Shown: piece after piece, positions 26,101-38,100 of the stretch
Position numbering within the stretch: position 1 is the stretch's first letter
Layout of the letters: each line of letters opens with the position of its first letter
NCBI GenBank assembly: GCA_019055375.1
Contig: JAHQIW010004423.1
Location: 248,001 to 312,000, forward strand
From: Parelaphostrongylus tenuis
Lineage: Eukaryota; Nematoda; Chromadorea; Rhabditida; Metastrongylidae
Length of the DNA stretch: 64,000 nt
Direction of reading: 5' to 3'
Made by a program: the position numbers and the translations under genes
The notes under the pieces: model-generated
The model's input: the letters and a program-made list of their open reading frames with translations, nothing else
What the model was told of the DNA's origin: nothing
Databases searched by the model: none

Positions 26101-29100
26101 TCTCGTTTCAGCATATTCCATGTGTTCTGGCTTTTCTTCGCGACCTCCTATTTCTGTCACTGTTTCCGTGAACGGTGCATGCTCTTCTGGTGAGACTTCA
26201 CCTACAGGGCTTTCAGCGAGCGTCGGAGATTCCGCATCGTATCGCTCTTCGACATACTCTATGTATTCTGGAGTTTCTTCGTGAAGTTCTGTTATTGCTA
26301 CGGCTTCTGTGACTGCTGAATACTCTTCTGGTAGAGCTTCACCAATAAGGGTTGCAGCCTTCGTTGGAGATTCTCCTCCATATCGTATTTCATCATATTT
26401 CAAGTGTTCAGGCTTTTCTTCGCGAACTCCTATTGCTGTCATTATTTCTGTGACTGCTGCATGCTGTTCTGGTGAAACTTCACGAACAGGGCTTTCAGCG
26501 AGCGTCGGAGATTCTGCATCGTATCTCGTTTCAACATACTCCATGTGTTCTGGCTCTTCTTCGCGAACTCCTATTTCTGCCACAGTTTCCCTGACTACTG
26601 CATAGTCTTCTGGTGGAACTTCACGAACAGGGCTTTCAGCGAGCGTCGGAGATTCTCCCTCATATCTTCCCTCAATATATTCCATGTGTTCCGGCCTTCC
26701 TTCGTAAAGTTCTTTTGTAACTTCGGCTTTCGTGACTGCTGGATACTGTTCTTGTTCAACCTCATAAACTGGTCTTTCAGAAGTCTCCTGCGATTCCACA
26801 CCAATTCTTTTTTCTACGTCTTTTGACATGTCCCCCAAAGCCGAGTAGTCCTCATATTGTACCTCACGGAGTTGGCTTTCACCGCGCCTGCTTGGCTCTT
26901 CTTTCATCTCCTTTTCGACGGAGCGATCTTCATCACGCGTTATCGCCTCGTATGCCGCTGCTGCACCAACGGCAGCAAGAGCAACTGGGGCAACGACCGC
27001 TCCTCCGCAATTTTTGCAGCTTTTGCAGCGAAGCCCACAAACTTATCTCCGAAAGAGAGCTCTTCCTCTTTAGCTTCAGGTAGTCCCTCCTTGTATACAT
27101 CTTTACCTTCTAATCGAAGATGCGACTTTTCCTCAAGCCTCTGGTCTGAGGTTAGTGGTTCTTTGCTACTTGAGAATTCCTCATGAAGAACTGAGCTTTT
27201 AGCAAGCACCGGCAATACTGTTTCGTATCTCGTTTCAACATATTCCCTGTGTTCTGGCTTTTCTTCGCGAACTCCTATTTCTGTCACTGTTTCCGTGACT
27301 GCTGCGTGCCCTTCTGGTGAGACTTCACGAACAGGGCTTTCAGCAAGCGTCGGGATTCTGCATCGTATCTCGTCTCAGACATATTCCATGTGTTCCTGCT
27401 TTTCTTCGTGAGGTTCTGTTATTGTTACAGTTTCCGTTATTGGTAGATGCTCTTCTGAAGGCACTTTACGAACAGGGCTTTCAGCGAGCATCGGAGATTC
27501 TGCATCGTATCTTGTCTCAACATATTCCATGTGTTTCCGCTTTTCTTCGTGAGGTTCTGTTATTGTTACAGTTTCCGTGATTGGTGGATGCTCTTCTGAA
27601 GGCACTTCACGAACAGGGCTTTCAGCAAGCGTCGGAGATTCCGCCTCGTATCTCGTCTCAACATATTCCATGTGTTCCTGCTTTTCTTCGTGAGGTTCTG
27701 TTATTGTTACAGTTTCCGTTATTGGTGGATGCTCTTCTGAAGGCACTTTACGAACAGGGCTTTCAGCGAGCATCGGAGATTCTGCATCGTATCTTGTCTC
27801 AACATATTCCATGTGTTTCCGCTTTTCTTCGTGAGGTTCTGTTATTGTTACAGTTTCCGTGATTGGTGGATGCTCTTCTGAAGGCACTTCACGAACAGGG
27901 CTTTCAGCAAGCGTCGGAGATTCCGCCTCGTATCTCGTCTCAACATATTCCATGTGTTCCTGCTTTTCTTCGTGAGGTTCTGTTATTGTTACAGTTTCCG
28001 TTATTGGTGATGCTCTTCTGAAGGCACTTTACGAACAGGGCTTTCAGCGAGCATCGGAGATTCTGCATCGTATCTTGTCTCAACATATTCCATGTGTTTC
28101 CGCTTTTCTTCGTGAGGTTCTGTTATTGTTACAGTTTCCGTGATTGGTGGATGCTCTTCTGAAGGCACTTCACGAACAGGTCTTTCAGCAAGCGTCGGAG
28201 ATTCAGCGTCGTATCTCGTTTCAGCATATTCCATGTGTTCTGGCTTTTCTCCGCGAACTCTTATTTCTGTCACTGTTTCCGTGAACGCTGCATGCTCTTC
28301 TGGTGAGACTTCACCTAGAGGGCTTTCAGCGAGCGTCGGAGATTCCGCATCGTATCTCGTTTCAGCATATTCCATGTGTTCTGGCTTTTCTTCGCGAACT
28401 CCTATTTCTGTCACTGTTTCCGTGACTGCTGCGTGCTCTTCTGGTAGGACTTCACGTACAGGGCTTTCAGCAAGCGTCAGGGATTCTGCATCGTATCTCG
28501 TTTCAGCATATTCCATGTGTTCTGGCTTTTCTTCGCGAACTCCTATTTCTGTCACTGTTTCCGTGACTGCTGCGTGCCCTTCTGGTGAGACTTCACGAAC
28601 AGGCCTTTCAGCAAGCGTCGGGGATTCTGCATCGTATCTCGTTTCAGCATATTCCATGTGTTCTGGCTTTTCTTCGCGAACTCCTATTTCTGTCACTGTT
28701 TCCGTGACTGCTGCTGCCTTCTGGTGAGACTTCACGTACAGGGCTTTCAGCAAGCGTCGGGATTCTGCATCGTATCTCGTTTCAGCATATTCCATGTGTT
28801 CTGGCTTTTCTTCGCGAACTCCTATTTCTGTCACTCGTTCCGTGACTGCTGCTTGCCCTTCTGGTGAGACTTCACGTACAGGGCTTTCAGCAAGCGTCGG
28901 GGATTCTGCATCGTATCTCGTTTCAGCATATTCCATGTGTTCTGGCTTTTCTTCGCGAACTCCTATTTCTGTCACTGTTTCCGTGACTGCTGCTTGCCCT
29001 TGTGGTGAGACTTCACGTACAGGGCTTTCAGCAAGCGTCGGGGATTCTGCATCATATCTCGTTTCAGCATATTCCATGTGTTCTGGCTTTTCTTCGCGAC

Positions 29101-32100
29101 CTCCTATTTCTGTCACTGTTTCCGTGAACGGTGCATGCTCTTCTGGTGAGACTTCACCTACAGGGCTTTCAGCGAGCGTCGGAGATTCCGCATCGTATCG
29201 CTCTTCGACATACTCTATGTATTCTGGAGTTTCTTCGTGAAGTTCTGTTATTGCTACGGCTTCTGTGACTGCTGAATACTCTTCTGGTAGAGCTTCACCA
29301 ATAAGGGTTGCAGCCTTCGTTGGAGATTCTCCTCCATATCGTATTTCATCATATTTCAAGTGTTCAGGCTTTTCTTCGCGAACTCCTATTGCTGTCATTA
29401 TTTCCTGTGACTGCTGCATGCTGTTCTGGTGGAACTTCACGAACAGGGCTTTCAGCGAGCGTCGGAGATTCTCCCTCATATCTTCCCTCAAGATATTCCA
29501 TGTGTTCCGGCCTTCCTTCGTAAAGTTCTTTTGTAACTTCGGCTTTCGTGACTGCTGGATACTGTTCTTGTTCAACCTCATAAACTGGTCTTTCAGAAGT
29601 CTCCTGCGATTCCACACCAATTCTTTTTTCTACGTCTTTTGACATGTCCCCCAAAGCCGAGTAGTCCTCATATTGTACCTCACGGAGTTGGCTTTCACCG
29701 CGCCTGCTTGGCTCTTCTTTCATCTCCTTTTCGACGGAGCGATCTTCATCACGCGTTATCGCCTCGTATGCCGCTGCTGCACCAACGGCAGCAAGAGCAA
29801 CTGGGGCAACGACCGCTCCTCCGGCAATTTTTGCAGCTTTTGCAGCGAAGCCCACAAACTTATCTCCGAAAGAGAGCTCTTCCTCTTTAGCTTCAGGTAG
29901 TCCCTCCTTGTATACATCTTTACCTTCTAATCGAAGATGCGACTTTTCCTCAAGCCTCTGGTCTGAGGTTAGTGGTTCTTTGCTACTTGAGAATTCCTCA
30001 TGAAGAACTGAGCTTTTAGCAAGCACCGGCAATACTGTTTCGTATCTCGTTTCAACATATTCCCTGTGTTCTGGCTTTTCTTCGCGAACTCCTATTTCTG
30101 TCACTGTTTCCGTGACTGCTGCGTGCCCTTCTGGTGAGACTTCACGAACAGGGCTTTCAGCAAGCGTCGGAGATTCTGCATCGTATCTCGTCTCAACATA
30201 TTCCATGTATTCTGGCTTTTCTTCGTAGGGTTCTGTTATTTCTACAGTTTCCGTGATTGGTGGATGCTCATCTGAAGACACTTCACGAACAGGGCTTTCA
30301 GCAAGCGTCGCAGATTCAGCGTCGTATCTCGTCTCAGCATATTCCACGTGTTCCTGGCTTTTCTTCGCGACTCCTATTGCTCTCACAGCTTTCCGTCACT
30401 GCTCCATAGCTCTTCTGAAGGCACTTTATGACAGGGCTTTCAGCGAGCATCAGAGATTCTGCATCGTATCTTGTCTCACATATTCCATGTGTTTCGGCTT
30501 TTCTTCGTGAGTTCTGCTATTGCTTACAGCTTTCCGTGATTGGTGGATGCTCTTCTGAAGGCACTTCACGAACAGGGCTTTCAGCAAGCATCGGAGTTTC
30601 CGCCTCGTATCTCGTCTCAACATATTCCATGTGTTTCGGCTTTTCTTCGTGAGGTTCTGTTATTGTTACAGTTTCCGTGATTGGTGGATGCTCTTCTGAA
30701 GGCACTTTACGAACAGGGCTTTCAGCGAGCGTCGGAGATTCTGCATCGTATCTTGTCTCAACATATTCCACGTGTTCTGGCTTTTCTTCGCGCACTCCTG
30801 TTGCTCTCACAGTTTCCTCGAGTGCTCCATAGTCATCAGGTGGAACTTCATGAGCAGGGCTTTCAGCGAGCATCGGAGATTCTGCATCGTATCTTGTCTC
30901 AATCATATTCCATGTGTTTCGGCTTTTCTTCGTGAGTTTCTGTTATTGTTACAGTTTCCGTGATTGGTGGATGCTCTTCTGAAGGCACTTTACGAACAGG
31001 GCTTTCAGCGAGCGTCGGAGATTCTGCATCGTATCTTGTCTCAACATATTCCACGTGTTCTGGCTTTTCTTCGCGCACTCCTGTTGCTCTCACAGTTTCC
31101 TCGAGTGCTCCATAGTCATCAGGTGGAACTTCATGAGCAGGGCTTTCAGCGAGCATCGGAGATTCTGCATCGTATCTTGTCTCAACATATTCCATGTGTT
31201 TCGGCTTTTCTTCGTGAGGTTCTGTTATTGTTACAGTTTCCGTGATTGGTGGATGCTCTTCTGAAGGCACTTTACGAACAGGGCTTTCAGCAAGCGTCGG
31301 AGATTCCGCCTCGTATCTCGTCTCAACATATTCCATGTGTTCCTGCTTTTCTTGTGAGGTTCTGTTATTGTTACAGTTTCCGTGATTGGTGGATGCTCTT
31401 CTGAGGGCACTTTACGAACAGGGCTTTCAGCGAGCATCGGAGATTCTGCATCGTATCTTGTCTTAACATATTCCATGTGTTTCGGCTTTTCTTCGTGAGG
31501 TTCTGTTATTGTTACAGTTTCCGTGATTGCTGGATGCTTTTCTGAAGGCACTTTACGAACAGGGCTTTCAGCGAGCGTCGGAGATTCTGCATCGTATCTC
31601 GTTTCAACATACTCCATGTGTTCTGGCTCTTCTTCGCGAACTCCTATTTCTGCCACAGTCTCCCTGACTGCTACATAGTCTTCTGGTGGAACTTCACAAA
31701 CAGGGCTTTCAGCGAGAGTCGGAGATTCTCCCTCATGTCTTTCCTCAAGATATTCCATATGTTCCGGCCTTCCTTCGTAAAGTTCTTTTGTAACTTCGGC
31801 TTTAGTGCCTGCTGGATACTGTTCTTCTTCAACCTCATAAACTGGTCTTTCAGAAATCTCCGGTGATTCCACGGCAAATCTTTTTTCTATGTCTTTTGGC
31901 GTGTCCTTCAATGCTGAGTAGTCCTCATATTGTACCTTATGGAGCTGGCTTTCACCACGGCTTCTCGGCTCTTCTTTCATCTCCTTTTCGACAGAGCGAT
32001 CTTCGTCCCGCGTTATCGCCTCGTATGCCGCTGCTGCACCGACGGCAGCAAGAGCAACGGGCGCAGCTACAGCTCCTCCAGCAATTTTTGCCGCTCTCGC

Positions 32101-35100
32101 AGCGATTCCGGCAAGCTTATCTCCGAAGGAGAGCTCATCCTCTTCACCTTCAGGTAGTCTCTCTTTATGTACACTCTCACCTTCTTCACGAATATATGGC
32201 TTTTCATCACCCGTGATTTCTGTGTCTAGGAGTTCATGGCTACTTGAGAATTCCTCTGGTGAAACTCGAGAAACTGGGCTTTCTGGGTGGATCAGTGATT
32301 CTGATTCGTATTTCGTTTTAACGTATTCCGTGTGTTCTGGTTCTTCTTGGTGAAGCGTTGCTGTTATTATGGTTTTCGTGACTTCTGCATGCTGTTTCTG
32401 TTGGAATTTCACGAATCGAACTCTTAGAAATCATCGGCGGTTCCGTTTTGTAGCTTTTCTTAACAAAATCCATGAGATCCGGCTTTTCTTTGGAAAGATC
32501 TGCTGTTGTTACTGTTTCGCTGACTGCTAAATATCTTTCAGGTGGAATCCGACGCGCTGGGCTTACAGCCGTTTCCAGCGGCCCTGCCTCATATTCTTTC
32601 TTCAAACCTTCTCTCGTTTCTGTGATTGCCGTAGATTGTTCCTGTGGAACCTTGCGAACAAGGCTTTCAGCGACCATTGGCACTTCTGGTATATATCCCT
32701 TTTCAACATAGTCCATGCCTTCTGGACTCTCTTCGTAATGTCCTGATGTTTCAACTCCGCTAAGTATTGAATATCCTTCGGGTGGAGTATGATGAGCTGG
32801 TCTTTCAGCCGTTTTCAACAACTCTGTCTCGAATTTTTTCTCATTATCCTGCTGCGTTTCTGCGACTATTGCATAATCATCTTGTGGAATTGCGGAAAAT
32901 CTTGTGGATAGGCTTTCAACAAGCATGGGGATTCCACTTCATATCTTTTCTCGACATACTTCATGTGTTCTGGCCCTTCATAGAGTTCTGTTGTTATAAC
33001 ACTTTGCGTAACTATTGAACGTTCTTCTGAGAGGACCTCATGATCTAGGCTTTCAGCAGTTTTCGGTGGCTCTTCTTCAAATCCTTTTTCGATAATTTCC
33101 CAAGTCTCTGTGAGTATCGGATTTTCTTCCTGTATCACTTCGTGAACTGGGCTTTCCGCAGGTTTTGACAGTTGAACCTCGCGATCAGGGCCTTCAGTGA
33201 GCATCGGCGGTTCGGGTTCATATTTTCTCTGAACAAATTCCATATGTTTTGGCCTTTCTTCGTATAGTCCTGGTGCTATTACAGTTTCCGCCACTGCTGG
33301 GTACTTTTCCAGTGGAACTTCAGGAAGTGGGCTCTCAGCAAGCATCGGAGATTCTGCTTCATATCTTTTCTCAGCATATTGCATGCATTCTGGCGTTTCG
33401 TAAAGTTCTGTTGTTAATACACTTTCCCTTACTAATGAACGTCCTTCCAAGGAAGCCTCACGAGCTGGGCTTCCAGCAGTTTTCGGTAACTCCTCTTCAT
33501 GTTCTTTCTCTATAATTTCCCATGTTTCTGCGAGTACAGGATTTTCTTCTGGTATAACTTCGTGAACTGGGCTTTCCATAGGCATCGACGGTTCCGCTTC
33601 ATATCTCTTCTCATCGTCTTCCATGAGTTCTGGCCTTTGTTGCAAGGGAACTGCCACGGTTGTAATTTTCGTGACTGCTGGATACCTTTCTGGTAGAAGC
33701 TCGACAATCGGCGTTTCAGCGAGCAATGGAAAATCTGGTCCATATCTTTCCTCAACATAGTCTGTATTATCTGGCTTTTCTTCATAAAATCCTGTTGTCA
33801 CTAAACTTTCCTTATCTATCAAATATTTTTCGGGTGAAACGTGACGAATTGGGCTTCCAATAGTTTCTGGTGACTCTGCCACAAACACTTCCTCAATGTT
33901 TTCCTGTATTTTTGTGTCTGGTAGATACCCTTCTGGTAAAACTTGGGCAAGTGGGTGTTCAGCAGTTTTTGTTGATTCAACCTCATATTCCTCCTTGTTG
34001 GCGTCTCGCTCTTCTGTGACTATTGGATATTTTCGTGTGGAACTCCGTGAGATGGGCTTTGCTCAACCATTGGTGACTGTTCTTCATATCTTTTCTCAAT
34101 ATATTCCATATGATCTGGTACTTCTTCATGAACTCCTGTGACTATGGCTTCTGTAACAACTGGATATCCTTTCAGTGGAGATTGGCGTGCGTCTGCAACA
34201 CTGTCTGTCTTTTCATTTTCATTTTCCTGAGCGCTTACAGAAGAATCTCGCTCTTCTTTATCAGACATCTCTTTGTAGTCCTTCGGAGGTATGTCATAGC
34301 GCGTCGTTTTAATAGTGGTGACCATCTTTGTAGTGACAGGATATGTCTTTTCCTCCTCATGCTCTTTCAGAATGTCACTTTTTTCACTCAAACCCCACTT
34401 GTCTTAACTCTGCTTTGTCTTCAATTTGTGGCACTTCCGTATACTGAGTAGAAGTTACTGTCGTTATCGTTTTCGCCGCAATAGAATAATCTTCTTCGTC
34501 GTATGGTTGGAGCTCATCGCTTAGCATTTCATCATGCATCACGTATTTCATCTCTGAGTCAATAATTCCGCTTTTTTCATCTTGTGTTTCTCGTTCTGTT
34601 TCTCCAGAATCGTCAAATATATGTCGTACTGTGGTGACTGTTGTTATTGCCGCATCAGTGGTAGGATATTTTTTCTCGGTTATGACGTATTTCTTTTGCA
34701 AACTCTGATCTACCTGTTCTACTGGAGGATGCATCAAAACTTCACTTATTTTTGCATATTCCTCTACATGAACTTTGGTTGCAGAGGGTGATTCAGAGAT
34801 GCCTGAAAACGCGGCAGTGCTCACCGGTGTACTCAATTGCCTGCCTGTAAGAGATTCTTCGTCTTTCATTGAAGACTCAGACGGTTCTTCATATGAAAGT
34901 GGACTGGGAAGATATTCAGCTTCAGACTTTGTTTTAATATGTGAATCCCTTTCCAGTGCATCAGGAGTTTCCATATAACGTGTTGTGGTAACTGTTGTCA
35001 CGGTTTTTGCCACTGAAGGGTATTCTGCTATTTTTCCTTCCGCTGGTGTTGTTGACGTAGGAATGTAAACCTTTCCCATATCGTCCAAATTCTTTTCTTC

Positions 35101-38100
35101 TGCCAATGATGTGACTGTTTCTGGTATTTCCATATATCGCGTTGTAGTCACTGTTGTAACAGTTTTCTTCACTGTTCGGCTTTCACACGGTTCTGTGCTG
35201 ATTTGCTCAAACTCTTGGAATTCGCTACTGGAAATGGGAGGTGAAGACACTGATAATTTGCGGTCAAGTTGTTCCTTTTCATCTGCCTCAGATCCCCCAA
35301 ATCGCTGGATAAGGTCGTTTTGTTCAGCTCTGCTAAGTGATGCGGCATTGTGGAATCGGATTCTCGTAAAGAATCGGGCTGTTCCAAGTCTATGACCTTT
35401 AGTTTTGTTCCAATGGCCGTACCAGAATAATCTTCAATCGTTGGGGTAACTTTAGCAGATTTACCCTCTATAATATCTTCAGCCAAATAAACTGCATCAA
35501 ATTTTGGTTCAACTTCTCTCTTTTCTCTTGAATCCCAATCATGGAATGGTTTTCTAGCATAGTCCTCTCCATTATAAGAAGATGAACTTTTAACCTCAGC
35601 CTGTGATATTTCTGACTCAATAGAAGGGCTCAATGGCTCCTGAGTAACATCTTCATAATCTGGTCCTTGTTCGAGCATCTGCACTCCAGATTTTACTACA
35701 ACATCCACAGAGTACTTGTCTGGAGGTGATTTTCTTGGTTTCGCATCTTGCAGTGCTTCAAATCGGGCAATTCGATCGCGTACTGATCCAAACGTATCCG
35801 TTGGTGATTCTGAATAGAACAACATTATTTATGATTTGATCGAATTTTTGGTTGAATGTTACGCTATCAACTTAGGATTCATGCCATGCAAACACGTCCA
35901 TGCACAATTCACATAAAACGGCTGTTAAGAACCAATTTTTGACGAGAATTCGTCCCATGTGTCATTTGGGACTGATAGCCTACTGGCTGAAGATTAGCTT
36001 ACAACTACTTGATAGCACAAAATTTTTTTATGAACGCTTCTCTTATTGTTAGTTAGCAAAAAAAACCTCATTTGTAAATACTATGATATGCAAGTTCCAA
36101 TAAAAAAAAACATTCACCTCAAAAAAAAGCTTGTGAATATGGCTGTGATATCGCGCCTTCTAACGTTGCTAGTAACTATAGTCCTGATTTCATTAAACAT
36201 CTACCGCTTTTTTTTCGGTGAGAAATGATAGTGATCTGATATGACTTCAAAGCAAGAAGGAAGACTCGAATACTCCCCATTCTCAACTAATGGACTTAAA
36301 TATTCCCAATAGATTATTTGATTTATCTATCACTAGCTAAAAAAGTGCTACGCCTCGTTCCGTCCTTCTATAGTCTATATGAAGTTATTCATTGGATATA
36401 TTGCTTAATTGGAGAAGATATTCAACTAAAGACAGGAGTTCAACATCAAATTTCCCTTTGATAACCAATTTTGTACAACGGCTTGTCCGAAAATCGATCA
36501 TAAGCATCGCATTGTCGTTGTTTTCCTCTCTTTTAAACTACAGAGACCCCTAAATAACACCATCGATTCTACCAGTGAGAAACGATTTAAGATCGATGTA
36601 CTAATTCACATAATTGCTCGCATTTCTTTATGAAAACATCCGATTTCCCGATTACGACATGTCATGATCGTCCAAGTGGTTCAAAATTCTAAAGTGAAGA
36701 TCTTTCCTGACGTCAACTTCACCCTTGTATGTCCTCATCTCGTCCAATCAGTTGTACTTGTCCGTTGCCGTTCTGTCAATGCAACATACCTACGGAAGTC
36801 ACATGAGACATACAATGGGACTAGGACTTTCCTACAGATAGTCGGATAAATATATCAGTATCTACTTGTCTCTCTTCTTTCTTTCTAATCTCTTTTATAT
36901 TATCCTAAATTTCTTGCCTAGTAAGGAAACCAAAAGTATTTTCTTTATTACATATTATTTTCACCACCACAATACGACACTGGTATCACGCACTATATTC
37001 ATCTTCTCTTTATTCATCACAACAAGATTACGTATGTAAAACGCAATATGTGTGCGTTTTGTATCCACATGGAGACTAGACAAGGGGAAAGGCTAAGATA
37101 AAGAAAATAGTATTGTGCACTCGGAAACAGATTTACGACGACCAAACTATGAAAATGTGACGAATTCTTGTTCCTGATCAATTTTATTTTAGCTACAGCT
37201 GAATATAGCGAGCTTATATGAAGTTTTGAAAGAAGATGAATAATATAACTCCTCATTTTCAACCATATCAAACAATTACAGCATGATTTCTATGAAATTA
37301 TTTTGATGTGGACCATAATATAGGATGTGCAAAACGATTAAAGCATGCTTACTAAACTGTAGTTACGTCAGCTATAGTGCCTTCGTGTTGTACGTTTACG
37401 TGTGAGATTGGTTATGTTGTTGTCTCAAAGCACAAGCACTTGCGTAAAGTATTAACAACACAAGATTCCACAAAATGATCAGCGAAAAACTAGGAATTTT
37501 TATGAAACCCATGTGGAATCTCATGTATTCAAATACGTGTTCGGAAAAGAACTGATCAACTAAAAAGAAGCAAAAGCCAGTGAGGCACGAGACTCCACTA
37601 TACGACACGAATCATTGGGCAGCTGAATGGAGTCTGTCTGGTTACTCACCGGGAGCTGATTCGCCGTCACCTGAAATTACAAAAGTCATTATAATCACCT
37701 TAAAAAGTTTTCAAAACTATTACACACATCTGTATTAAAAAGTCATCTGATATTAAAAGAGCCACCCTAAAAGCAACGTTCAATTTCGCTTGAACGTTTG
37801 TGTATTACTGAGATCATGCATCACCCATTTGTCGGCGATTTGCTACTTCACTTGAGGTCTAGTATACACTCGATCTCAAAGTTTCTCTATAACAGCTTCA
37901 AGAAATTTTTTGATGGCAATAAAGCTCCATCGAAGCGGAATTGCATCAAAAATTATAATGTACAAAAACGAACGATGTCAAAGGTAGTGGTCGAACAATA
38001 AACAATGACAATCACACACTACGGATAAGCCCAACAGATGTGTTCCCTGATTCCGCTGGCACCTGCAGGGTGCTTGTGTTTATATGAGTGGATTCTGCAT

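Larger units (their letters stand above)
23420..32280 (-). repeat. unc-44: diverged 47-residue repeats with higher-order 2.7-2.8 kb duplications
   Basis: Same repeat family as the homogeneous array but older copies, with variants such as [34 protein letters not shown] and [20 protein letters not shown]. Blocks recur: the landmark gcctgcttggctc appears at 24207, 26886 and 29702, giving spacings of 2679 and 2816 bp, and a looser copy follows near 31960. So the array grew both by single-unit and by multi-unit duplication. A poor-quality stretch at about 30340-30545 contains several single-base changes. Confidence 0.85.
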
